Origin: a bacterium
GTDB taxonomy: Bacteria > Fidelibacterota > Marinisomatia > Marinisomatales > TCS55
Length of the DNA stretch: 64,000 nucleotides
Direction of reading: 5' to 3'
NCBI GenBank assembly: GCA_004321715.1
Contig: SGYN01000004.1
Span: 27,206 to 91,205, forward strand
Shown: positions 37,635 through 45,997 of the stretch, piece by piece
How the letters are laid out: each line of letters opens with the position of its first letter
Numbering within the stretch: position 1 is the first letter of the stretch
Position numbers and translations under genes: made by a program
The notes under the pieces: generated by a model
What the model was told of the DNA's origin: nothing
The model's database searches: none
The model's input: the letters and a program-made list of their open reading frames with translations, nothing else

Positions 37635-39965
37635 ATGCGTTTATTTGGATTAATTCTATTCTCTACACTGATTATTGCTGATGATAGTTGGATGGTATAC
37701 GATGATTCATCTGTTGCCAGGGTTGATATATATGTGGATTCTCTTGCATTAGAGTGGATGTATGAATATGATAATGTAGAAAGCGATTCATTACATATGG
37801 CATATATCTATTATCACAATGAATATATTAATGACACTCTAGAACAAGTGGGCTTTCGGTTACGAGGAAACACATCTCGTGTGTCGCAGAAGAAATCATT
37901 TAAGCTTGATTTTAATCATTTTGTATCTGGTCGAGATTTTTATGGAGTAGAAAAAATTAATTTAAATGGAGAGCACAATGATGTATCCATCATTCGTAGC
38001 AAATTAAGTTGGGATATTTTTGAGTCTATTGGAATGGTGGCTACAAGAGCCAACCATATTGAAGTGTACATTAATGATACGTATTACGGTTTATACATTT
38101 CGGTTGAACATATAGATGATACATTTTTAAGCAGAAATTTTGATAATGATACTGGGAATCTATGGAAATGTTTGTGGCCGGCAAATCTAGGATATAGAGG
38201 ATCAAATCCAAGTGATTACCATCCTTGGGTCGATGACAATCGACCTTATGACTTAAAAACAAATGACGATGAATACGATTTCACGCAACTAGCAAGATTA
38301 ATTCATATAATAAATAATGATCCAGATTCTTTGGAGCATGTATTCGATGTTTCTGAGTTTATCAAATACCTCGCAATCAATATTTTAACAGGCGGCTGGG
38401 ATGATTATCGCTCTCTTCAAAATAATTTTTATTTATATCACCAACCAAATATTGATCGTTTTCTATTAATCCCATATGACTATGATAATACTTTTGGTAT
38501 CGATTGGTTTTCAATTAACTGGGACATGATTGATCCCTATAGCTATTATTTAATTGCAGATACGGAACGCCCCTTAGCAGATATCGTTTTTAATAATGAG
38601 TCGTACCGAAACCTTTTTTCAAGGTATCTTCAGTTTTTTATCGATCATAATTTTAATATGGGTGAATGGGGAGACTGGATAGATAATACCAAAGATATGA
38701 TTTATTCATCTGCTTATAATGATACCTATAGAACCTTGGATTATGGGTTTACATATAATGACTTTATCAATTCATTTTCAGCAACTAGTTACACGAATCA
38801 ACATGTGAAAAACGGATTAAAAGAATTTATTATCAATCGAGTTTCTTCACTAGAGGATCAAATTACATTAATAGATGGTAATCCGTTTGTTTACAAATAT
38901 TGGGTGGAACCTGAAAACCCGATGCAAGGAGATACGATTACTATTCATGCTGCGGCATATGGGCATCCAGCTATTGAGAATATTAATGTGATTACACATA
39001 ACTTTAATGATGGATCGTATCAAAGTTTTTCTATGGATTATCAACCAATAAATTCTGCATCTTCTCCGGAAGAGTTGGAAGATCATTGGGTAGTTACAGT
39101 ACCTCCATTATCGAGCTCAGGAAATTATGGTATACGATTTTTATCTACCAATATAGATGGCTCTACAGGGATTTCTCCTCAAGTTGGAGAATGGATTCTG
39201 CCTATCGCTTCTTCCAATATTACAGAGAATATATTTATCAACGAATTTCTAGCAATGAATACAACAGTCAATGTAGATGAATTTTCGGAATATGATGATT
39301 GGTTGGAATTATATAATAGTAGTTCTGATACCATTAATTTACACAATCATTATTTATCCGATGATCCTGATAATTTAACTAAATGGAAATTTCCTGATAA
39401 TGATGTCCTCGTTGCACCAGATGATTATTTAGTAGTATGGTGTGATAATGATGAATCTCAAGGTATTTTGCATACAAACTTTAAAATTTCAGGTAGTGGA
39501 GAATTTATTGCATTAACTAATCCGGATGGGCAGACGATAATTGATACCTTATTTTTTAGTGCTCAAATAGAAGATATTTCTTATGGACGTTTTCCAGATG
39601 GATCTTCACAGTGGTTTTCCATGAGCCCTACTCCTGGATCATCAAACACTTACGGCTTATCTACAATGAATAGTAAGATGATCCCTGTTCAGTATTTTTT
39701 ATATCCAAATTACCCAAACCCATTTAATCCTAGTACTCGTTTTACATATGATTTACCCAGACAAAGTCAGGTAAAAATCTCCATATATAATATGCAAGGA
39801 CATGAAATAAAAACTCTAGTGGATAAAGAACAACGCAATGGGTCGTACACTATACATTGGGATGGTAGTGATAAAGATGGAAATAGCGTGAGTTCCGGAA
39901 TATATCTCTACCATTTGAATACAAATTCATTTAATCAAACTAGAAGGATGCTATTATTAAGATAA
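37635..39965 (+). CDS. CotH-kinase-fold surface protein with lamin-tail domain and T9SS tail
   Basis: 776 aa, signal peptide about residues 1-14. Residues ~25-390 match CotH: G-F-R-L-R-G-N-T-S-R, K-K-S-F-K-L-D-F, K-I-N-L-N, R-A-N-H-I-E-V-Y-I-N, Y-G-L-Y-I-S-V-E-H-I-D and the D-Y-D-N-T-F-G-I-D metal-binding segment. CotH proteins of spores are atypical kinases that phosphorylate coat proteins; whether the secreted versions do so is not established. Residues ~535-660 are a lamin-tail (LTD) fold (I-F-I-N-E-F-L-A, D-D-W-L-E-L-Y-N). The tail is N-Y-P-N-P-F-N-P-S-T ... S-S-G-I-Y-L-Y ... R-R-M-L-L-L-R. It begins 23 bases after the amylase stop, so probably cotranscribed. Confidence 0.92.
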   Translation: MRLFGLILFSTLIIADDSWMVYDDSSVARVDIYVDSLALEWMYEYDNVESDSLHMAYIYYHNEYINDTLEQVGFRLRGNTSRVSQKKSFKLDFNHFVSGRDFYGVEKINLNGEHNDVSIIRSKLSWDIFESIGMVATRANHIEVYINDTYYGLYISVEHIDDTFLSRNFDNDTGNLWKCLWPANLGYRGSNPSDYHPWVDDNRPYDLKTNDDEYDFTQLARLIHIINNDPDSLEHVFDVSEFIKYLAINILTGGWDDYRSLQNNFYLYHQPNIDRFLLIPYDYDNTFGIDWFSINWDMIDPYSYYLIADTERPLADIVFNNESYRNLFSRYLQFFIDHNFNMGEWGDWIDNTKDMIYSSAYNDTYRTLDYGFTYNDFINSFSATSYTNQHVKNGLKEFIINRVSSLEDQITLIDGNPFVYKYWVEPENPMQGDTITIHAAAYGHPAIENINVITHNFNDGSYQSFSMDYQPINSASSPEELEDHWVVTVPPLSSSGNYGIRFLSTNIDGSTGISPQVGEWILPIASSNITENIFINEFLAMNTTVNVDEFSEYDDWLELYNSSSDTINLHNHYLSDDPDNLTKWKFPDNDVLVAPDDYLVVWCDNDESQGILHTNFKISGSGEFIALTNPDGQTIIDTLFFSAQIEDISYGRFPDGSSQWFSMSPTPGSSNTYGLSTMNSKMIPVQYFLYPNYPNPFNPSTRFTYDLPRQSQVKISIYNMQGHEIKTLVDKEQRNGSYTIHWDGSDKDGNSVSSGIYLYHLNTNSFNQTRRMLLLR

Positions 39966-40018
39966 TGATCAAATGGTTCCTACTCATTAAAATTAATTGC
40001 CATGTTTAGGTGGTAATA

Positions 40019-40639
40019 ATGTTGTGGTCAAAATTTATACAACCTCGACTAATATCGTTCGCATGTGCTACAAAACCATTTATGATTCAAAGAATAAAAA
40101 TTGTTCCATTAGCTAAAGGAACGGTGTTAGAAATAGGTATCGGATCAGGGCTGAATATTCCATTGTATGATGAAAATCATGTAAAGAAAGTAGTCGGTGT
40201 TGACCCTTCGGAGGATATGCAGGCTTTAGCTAAAGATAGAATTAACGAATCTCCAATAGATATACAGCTTGTTGTGGCAGATGCTGCGAAAATTCCATTG
40301 GATGATCAGTCCATTGATACAATTGTATGTACTTATACTCTTTGCACTGTATCAAATCCAGAGGGTGTGTTAAAAGAAATGAAACGAATCTTAAAACCCG
40401 GGGGTAAGTTTTTATTTTCAGAACATGGGCATGCTCCAGATGAATCTGTAAACAAGTTTCAATTACGATTAGAGCCTTTTTGGAAATTCCTTGCAGATGG
40501 GTGTCATTTAACAAGATCTATTCCGGAATTACTTAGGGCAAACGGGATGAAGCTTGATAAAATGGAAACAATGTATTTACCCAGCACCCCACGATTTGTT
40601 GGGTTTAATTATTGGGGTAGTGCAGTCCATGATTTATAA
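40019..40639 (+). CDS. Class I SAM-dependent methyltransferase
   Basis: 206 aa from ATG 40019, preferred because AGGTGG lies about 6 bases upstream; an in-frame GTG at 40010 is less likely. SAM-binding motif I is V-L-E-I-G-I-G-S-G, motif II acidic end V-V-G-V-D-P-S, then D-A-A-K-I-P-L-D-D and the post-motif L-K-P-G-G-K-F-L-F-S-E-H-G. This is the methyltransferase_11 (UbiE-like) type, cytoplasmic. The G-H-A and C-H-L-T-R features are typical of small uncharacterised relatives that may act on thiols or metalloids; the substrate is not assignable. Confidence 0.9.
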   Translation: MLWSKFIQPRLISFACATKPFMIQRIKIVPLAKGTVLEIGIGSGLNIPLYDENHVKKVVGVDPSEDMQALAKDRINESPIDIQLVVADAAKIPLDDQSIDTIVCTYTLCTVSNPEGVLKEMKRILKPGGKFLFSEHGHAPDESVNKFQLRLEPFWKFLADGCHLTRSIPELLRANGMKLDKMETMYLPSTPRFVGFNYWGSAVHDL

Positions 40640-40671
40640 TTATTAATATTGAGTATTGAGGTGATAATTTT

Positions 40672-40803
40672 ATGAAAAAATATATGTTATGGCTATTAGG
40701 TGTTATTATATGGAATTATGGATATCCAGTAGCTTTACCAATCTATGATGTTGGCATGGCTGTAGTGTTAAAACATGTTTTTGACTTGGATTATTTTAAT
40801 TAA
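40672..40803 (+). CDS. Small 43-aa hydrophobic protein
   Basis: M-K-K-Y-M-L-W-L-L-G-V-I-I-W-N-Y-G start with a ribosome site (GAGGTGA, ~8 bases upstream), one probable transmembrane helix, then P-V-A-L-P-I-Y-D-V and a short polar end. Its TAA overlaps the ATG of the dockerin-beta-lactamase gene by one base, so translation is likely coupled. No family recognised. A clean ribosome site and the coupled stop support it being real. Confidence 0.6.
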   Translation: MKKYMLWLLGVIIWNYGYPVALPIYDVGMAVVLKHVFDLDYFN

Positions 40804-42029
40804 TGCGCATTTTTCTTTCTATAGTATTTAGTATCAGTATTATATCTGCAGATTGCTTAGGTGATGCGAATCTTGATAACGAAATAAACAATGAAGATAT
40901 AATAATGATGGTACAACATATATTACATATGGATATTATGGATAGTCTAAATGTTGAAAGTGCAGATATCAATGGTACATCAACTGTAGATATATATGAT
41001 CTTTCTAGAGTCATTGATGTTATCAATTTCAATCAATCTAATGATTGCAATACGTTTACATCGATTGATTTAAGCTTGGAATGGGAGACAGAACAAGATG
41101 TGAGCTATTTTGATTCAGAATTACTTAATGAAGTTGTCAATCAGAATATTGGACAAATGCAGTCTATCCGCGGGATAATAGTTATTCATCGAGGAAAAAT
41201 TGTAACAGAGGAATATTTTAACAATAGTTTTATGTCCGAGACCTATAATATATGGTCTGTTACCAAAAGCTATATATCGACGTTAATTGGTCAAGCGATA
41301 GACTATGGGTATATTGAAGATCAATTGCTAACACTGGATGATGTTTTTTTTGAAAATCCCTATACAAATCAAGTAACAATAGAGCACTTATTAACCATGT
41401 CTTCTGGTTGGCCAGAAAACTGGACATACATGTTTATACAAAATCCATTAAATACGTTACTAAATACTGGATTAATTTGGTCCCCAGGTACTAGCTGGTT
41501 ATATAATAACGCCATATGTCATTTGAATGCTCACGTTATTAATGAATTAACACAAATGAGTCCCAGAGAGTTTGCTCAAGAAAACTTGTTTCCTCAACTT
41601 GGTATAATGGATCCATATTGGAATGAAGATCAAGATAATGTACATAATGGATCTTTTGATCTTCATTTAACTTTACGTGAAATGGTAAAGCTTGGACAAT
41701 TATACTTACAAGATGGTATGTCATTAAATAACCAAATATTATCATCGGAATGGATAGAGAATGCTACAACTTCTCAAATTAATGATTGGTATGGGTATTT
41801 ATGGTGGCTCCCTGGAATTGGATACCTAGCAGTGGGTCTGGGAGGTCAATACATCGCAGTAGTTCCTGAGTTAGATTTGGTTATTGGAACCCATTCTGCC
41901 ACGCAAAGTAGTGATGCATATACAGATCAATTATTATCTTATATTTATAATCAAATTGTTCCAATTTTTGATCTCGAAAATAGAATGGACAATAGCACGC
42001 TTCTATTAGATCAAATCCATGAATATTAA
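40803..42029 (+). CDS. Serine hydrolase (class C beta-lactamase fold) with N-terminal dockerin-like domain
   Basis: 408 aa, signal peptide to about residue 18. Residues ~18-80 hold two EF-hand-like dockerin repeats (G-D-A-N-L-D-N-E-I-N-N-E-D and A-D-I-N-G-T-S-T-V-D-I-Y-D). The rest is the beta-lactamase/DD-peptidase fold: S-V-T-K with nucleophile Ser152 and Lys155, Y-N-N at 234-236, and a G-G-Q-Y motif (K-T-G equivalent) near 345. Such enzymes are esterases, D-aminopeptidases or peptidases rather than true beta-lactamases. Dockerins bind cohesins or act as Ca-stabilised surface modules; no cohesin is visible here. Confidence 0.88.
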   Translation: MRIFLSIVFSISIISADCLGDANLDNEINNEDIIMMVQHILHMDIMDSLNVESADINGTSTVDIYDLSRVIDVINFNQSNDCNTFTSIDLSLEWETEQDVSYFDSELLNEVVNQNIGQMQSIRGIIVIHRGKIVTEEYFNNSFMSETYNIWSVTKSYISTLIGQAIDYGYIEDQLLTLDDVFFENPYTNQVTIEHLLTMSSGWPENWTYMFIQNPLNTLLNTGLIWSPGTSWLYNNAICHLNAHVINELTQMSPREFAQENLFPQLGIMDPYWNEDQDNVHNGSFDLHLTLREMVKLGQLYLQDGMSLNNQILSSEWIENATTSQINDWYGYLWWLPGIGYLAVGLGGQYIAVVPELDLVIGTHSATQSSDAYTDQLLSYIYNQIVPIFDLENRMDNSTLLLDQIHEY

Positions 42030-42046
42030 TCAATAATGGCACTCCC

Positions 42047-43144
42047 TTGAAAATTTTACTATTAGAACCATATTTTACTGGATCACACAAAACATGGGCG
42101 GAAGAATACCAATTGAATAGTTCTCATGATGTACAAATTATGTCTATGTCTGGACAGTTTTGGAAATGGAGAATGCATGGTGGAGCCATCACGCTTGCAA
42201 AAGAATTTTTGCAATCAGATTTTGTTCCTGATTTAATTATTGCAACAGATATGCTTGATTTAACTACATTTTTAAGTTTAACAAAGAGCAAAACTGCAGA
42301 TATCCCTACCGTTTTATATTTTCATGAAAACCAAATAACCTACCCATGGTCAGCTACAGATAGGGATGTACAGGAGAAAAGAGATGTTCATTATGGTTTT
42401 ATCAATCTTTCATCAGCTTTAGCTGCAGATCATGTCTTATTTAATTCAGGGTATCATTTGGATTCATTTATGTCTGGTGGAAAGAAAATATTAAAACACT
42501 TTCCAGATCATCAGGAGTTGGATGCTATAGATCAAATTCAATCAAAAAGTCAGATATTATATCTTGGGATGGACTTAGTCCAGTTTGATGCTTATGAAAA
42601 GACAAATGAGGGAGAACCTCTCATTTTATGGAATCATCGTTGGGAATACGATAAAAATCCAGAATCATTCTTTCATTGTCTGTATAGACTACATAAAGAG
42701 GGTCATAAATTTCAAGTTGCTATTCTTGGCGAAAGTTTTCATTCGGTTCCAAATATATTTGATGAGGCAAAAGACAAATTAAACGACAGAATTGTTCATT
42801 ATGGATATTGCGACCACTTTAAAGACTATGCACAATGGCTATGGAAAGCCGATATATTACCTGTAACGAGCAATCAGGACTTTTTTGGTATCAGTATTAT
42901 GGAAGGGATATATTGTGGTGCATATCCCATTTTGCCAAGGCGGTTAGCATATCCTGAGCTTCTACCGGAATCATATCATTCGAAGCATCTATATAATAAT
43001 GAAGATGATTTATATGAATTGCTAAAAGAATCTATAAAAGATATTACGATGGTTCGTGAGTATTCCATGGGGGATTGGATTCAAAAGTTTGATTGGAATA
43101 GCATGGCTCCATCATATGACAAATTATTTAATTCATATATTTAA
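42047..43144 (+). CDS. tRNA-queuosine alpha-mannosyltransferase-like glycosyltransferase (DUF3524)
   Basis: 365 aa from TTG 42047; the conserved N-terminal motif K-I-L-L-L-E-P-Y-F-T-G-S-H-K-x-W starts there, so no later ATG fits. It continues with S-M-S-G-Q-F-W-K-W-R-M-H-G-G-A and F-H-E-N-Q-I-T-Y-P-W, all diagnostic of the DUF3524/GTDC1 family. The C-terminal half is GT-B glycosyltransferase 1 (N-H-R-W-E-Y-D-K-N-P-E, E-G-I-Y-C-G-A-Y-P-I-L-P). Animal GTDC1 mannosylates queuosine in tRNA-Asp; bacterial homologues are presumed similar. No queuosine genes are nearby. Confidence 0.88.
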   Translation: MKILLLEPYFTGSHKTWAEEYQLNSSHDVQIMSMSGQFWKWRMHGGAITLAKEFLQSDFVPDLIIATDMLDLTTFLSLTKSKTADIPTVLYFHENQITYPWSATDRDVQEKRDVHYGFINLSSALAADHVLFNSGYHLDSFMSGGKKILKHFPDHQELDAIDQIQSKSQILYLGMDLVQFDAYEKTNEGEPLILWNHRWEYDKNPESFFHCLYRLHKEGHKFQVAILGESFHSVPNIFDEAKDKLNDRIVHYGYCDHFKDYAQWLWKADILPVTSNQDFFGISIMEGIYCGAYPILPRRLAYPELLPESYHSKHLYNNEDDLYELLKESIKDITMVREYSMGDWIQKFDWNSMAPSYDKLFNSYI

Positions 43145-43155
43145 TCATATATACT

Positions 43156-43177
43156 TATCTTACGCTATATTAAGATA
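43156..43177. terminator. Hairpin after the glycosyltransferase gene
   Basis: TATCTTA-(8)-TAAGATA, 11 bases past the stop. Perfect 7-bp arms but AT-rich and without a T-tract, so weak. Confidence 0.3.
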
Positions 43178-43268
43178 TACACGTTTAGTTATAAATTATT
43201 AACGGTATCTTTTTTCAGTTAATCGTAGATTTAGCGAGTGCGTTATTTAATATTTCCAAGGAGGAAGC

Positions 43269-44216
43269 ATGAAAAATATATTTTTATTAGCATTAATTCT
43301 CTCGCTATTCTTTAGCTGTGATACAAATGATGGTGTTCGAATGATAGAGATCAATGGTGGGCATAAAGTGTGGACAAAAAAGATTGGTGATAATCCAGAT
43401 ATTAAACTCTTATTATTGCATGGTGGCCCAGGTGCTACGCATGAATATTTTAAAATTCTCGATCAATATTTTCCTCAAGAAAACATAGAGTATTATTACT
43501 ATGATCAATTTGGATCTTTTAATAGTGATCCATCCAATAATCCCAGTGATTGGACGATTGATCGATTTGTTGAAGAAGTAGAGACCGTGCGAAAAGAACT
43601 GGGATTAACTTCTTCCAACTTTTATTTACTCGGCCATTCTTGGGGTGGACTTTTGGCAATGGAATATGCTTTAAAATATCAACAGAATATCAAAGGATTG
43701 ATTATTTCTAATATGATGGCAAGTATACCGGATTATAATAATTTTGCCAGTAATGTCCTGGGGCCGCAAATGCCTGCAGATGTGTTAGCAGAAATTAGAG
43801 AATTTGAAGAAAGCAAGGACTATGGAAACCCAAGGTACATGGAATTATTAATTCCGCATCATTATGAAGAGCACGTACTGCGAATTCCTGCAGATAAATG
43901 GCCAGAAGAAGTAAATAATGCCTTTGCGAATATTAATCAAGAAATGTATGTGGCCATGCAGGGTCCGAGCGAATTTGGTGCATCAGGTTTGCTGGAGTTT
44001 TGGGATGTGAAAGATCGACTATCGGAAATTAAAACACCTACGTTGGTTATTGGAGCCACTCACGATACCATGGACCCAGACCATATGGAATGGATGTCAA
44101 ACGAATTTCCAAATGGATCATTTTTACTTTGTGAACAAGGGAGCCATATGGCTATGTGGGATGATCCAGATGTGTATGCGCAGGGTCTAATTGACTTTGT
44201 GAAGAAAGGTCAGTAA
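43269..44216 (+). CDS. Proline iminopeptidase-like (S33) alpha/beta hydrolase lipoprotein
   Basis: 315 aa with AAGGAGGA ribosome site and lipobox L-F-F-S-C (Cys17). H-G-G-P-G (51-55) is the oxyanion motif typical of proline iminopeptidases, D-Q-F-G-S follows, and G-H-S-W-G-G places the nucleophile at Ser124. The C-terminal Asp (G-A-T-H-D-T-M) and His (Q-G-S-H-M-A) complete the triad. Relatives release N-terminal proline or other residues from short peptides. A lipoprotein version would act in the periplasm or at the surface on peptides from secreted proteases. Confidence 0.92.
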   Translation: MKNIFLLALILSLFFSCDTNDGVRMIEINGGHKVWTKKIGDNPDIKLLLLHGGPGATHEYFKILDQYFPQENIEYYYYDQFGSFNSDPSNNPSDWTIDRFVEEVETVRKELGLTSSNFYLLGHSWGGLLAMEYALKYQQNIKGLIISNMMASIPDYNNFASNVLGPQMPADVLAEIREFEESKDYGNPRYMELLIPHHYEEHVLRIPADKWPEEVNNAFANINQEMYVAMQGPSEFGASGLLEFWDVKDRLSEIKTPTLVIGATHDTMDPDHMEWMSNEFPNGSFLLCEQGSHMAMWDDPDVYAQGLIDFVKKGQ

Positions 44217-44297
44217 TGAAAGAGTTTAGATTTAAACAATATAAAGTGTTAATTTTCATATAGTAATTTATTTAACCACAAACTAAAGGATTTAGCC

Positions 44298-45953
44298 ATG
44301 ATAAAAGCCCTAGTAGTATTATTCAGTTTATCTATTTCATTTGCATCGGATTTTTCTGCCGATGAATGGAAACAACTTTTTGAACAATTTCAAAAGAATT
44401 ATCGCACATTTTCTATTGATGACTTAAAGAAGATTCATTCTACAATTCAGGCTGGAGATTACGAGGCTTCAGCAAGAGATATGGAAGAATTCTTAGGTGA
44501 ATGGCATCGTGAAGATGAAACCGTGGAATTTTATATCACGGTAGATGCTGACCAGTCTGTTCCGAACATGATGGCATTATCTGGAATGCAAGAAGCGGAA
44601 GGCGCTATTACTGCTACAGGGTCAGATTTTGAAGAACAATTAACGTATATTTTAGATCCAACAACGTTAGATCAAGGTAATGACAACTATAATTGGGCAT
44701 GCGATGATGGAGATGGGGAGACCCAATGGTACGAATCCGAAGATGAATGCAATATGTATTGTGAAAATGATTGTTACTATGATGATGAAGCTGATGAAGC
44801 TGATGATGTAACTGAAGGCATGGTTATGAATATGAACTTTTTCGAATTTTTTACGCTCTTATTTGGTATGGTGCCTGAAAACGTGGATGTTCCTGTTGTT
44901 GTAGCATTTCAACTGGATCTGGACCTTGTTGTCCAGGATGTGGAATGTATGGTATTTACTGATAACGGAGAAGTCCTTGAATTAAAAGCAGATTCAGTAG
45001 ATTTAGCTGCTGGAGCAGTATTTAGTGATGATGAAAATACAATCACATTTAACAGTCTTGAGCTTAAAGATTCTCTCCGAGTTACTCAATTAACCGTTAA
45101 TGGAGAAATTGGTCCAGGAACGGTTGATTTTGAGGCCGGTGTACCTACTTTATTGCCAACTTTCGATCCTGAAATGTTTGAAGGAGAAGAAATGGAAGAT
45201 GCATATATGGTATTTAACGACGACTATACTGGTATGGAAATCTATGTTGAGGAAGATAACTATTCTGGTGAATTGTATAGTGATACATCTCAATATGCAT
45301 GGTGGCTGGATGACGATATGGTAATGATCAGTTATCTTGATGAAGGAGAATGGTTATGTGAAGTTTCAGAAGGTGAACAAACCTATTGGAACGATGAAGA
45401 TGAATGCAATGAAAACTGCAATAACGTTTGTTTTTATGAGGATTATACAGATACACTATCCTTAGGCTATGAATTTGATGAAGACACTTTACATCTTGGC
45501 GGAGATGTTTATATGTGTGCTGAATATGATTATATAGAAGATTGTATTGAGGACGAAGAGCTTCCTGTACCGCCAGAACTTCGCGATATTAGTGATCTCT
45601 ATGTTTCGTATCTTAGAGTTATGGTCTCAACTGGTAGTAATGTTTCCACTGTAAATGAAAATATATTGATGCCGAATCAATTTAGAGTATATGATGCATA
45701 TCCCAACCCATTTAATCCAGTCACTACCTTACGTTATCAATTACCAGAAGCAAATATGGTGACAGTGACGATTTATGATATGGCTGGACGGGAAGTAAAG
45801 AACTTGATTGATCAGCAGCAAGGCCAAGGATTGCACAATATCCAATGGAATGGAACGAATAACCTAGATAAAGCAGTAAGTGCAGGGATTTACTTATACC
45901 AGGTGCAATCTGGTATGTATAATCAAACAAATAAGATGATTTTGTTAAAATAG
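44298..45953 (+). CDS. Acidic secreted protein with two Cys modules and T9SS tail
   Basis: 551 aa with signal peptide (M-I-K-A-L-V-V-L-F-S-L-S). Very rich in Asp and Glu. Two matching modules lie 219 residues apart: W133-x-C135 then D-E-C-x3-C-x3-C-Y, and W352-x-C354 then D-E-C-x3-C-x3-C-F. Each is roughly 30 residues, probably disulfide-bonded. Between them are beta-rich segments with V-x-V-x patterns. The tail is A-Y-P-N-P-F-N-P-V-T-T ... S-A-G-I-Y-L-Y ... N-K-M-I-L-L-K. No family recognised and no catalytic motif seen; acidity suggests Ca binding or a structural role. Confidence 0.85.
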   Translation: MIKALVVLFSLSISFASDFSADEWKQLFEQFQKNYRTFSIDDLKKIHSTIQAGDYEASARDMEEFLGEWHREDETVEFYITVDADQSVPNMMALSGMQEAEGAITATGSDFEEQLTYILDPTTLDQGNDNYNWACDDGDGETQWYESEDECNMYCENDCYYDDEADEADDVTEGMVMNMNFFEFFTLLFGMVPENVDVPVVVAFQLDLDLVVQDVECMVFTDNGEVLELKADSVDLAAGAVFSDDENTITFNSLELKDSLRVTQLTVNGEIGPGTVDFEAGVPTLLPTFDPEMFEGEEMEDAYMVFNDDYTGMEIYVEEDNYSGELYSDTSQYAWWLDDDMVMISYLDEGEWLCEVSEGEQTYWNDEDECNENCNNVCFYEDYTDTLSLGYEFDEDTLHLGGDVYMCAEYDYIEDCIEDEELPVPPELRDISDLYVSYLRVMVSTGSNVSTVNENILMPNQFRVYDAYPNPFNPVTTLRYQLPEANMVTVTIYDMAGREVKNLIDQQQGQGLHNIQWNGTNNLDKAVSAGIYLYQVQSGMYNQTNKMILLK

Positions 45954-45997
45954 ATAGGAATCTATCACTCTAAAAGTAATTTGGAGTACATTCCTGC

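Noticed and set aside
40803..42029. Antibiotic-resistance beta-lactamase
   Set aside because: SxxK/YxN fold is shared by many esterases and peptidases; the dockerin and context do not suggest resistance.
45951..45970. Hairpin GATAG/CTATC after the acidic Cys-module gene
   Set aside because: Five base pairs and no T-tract; too weak to call a terminator.
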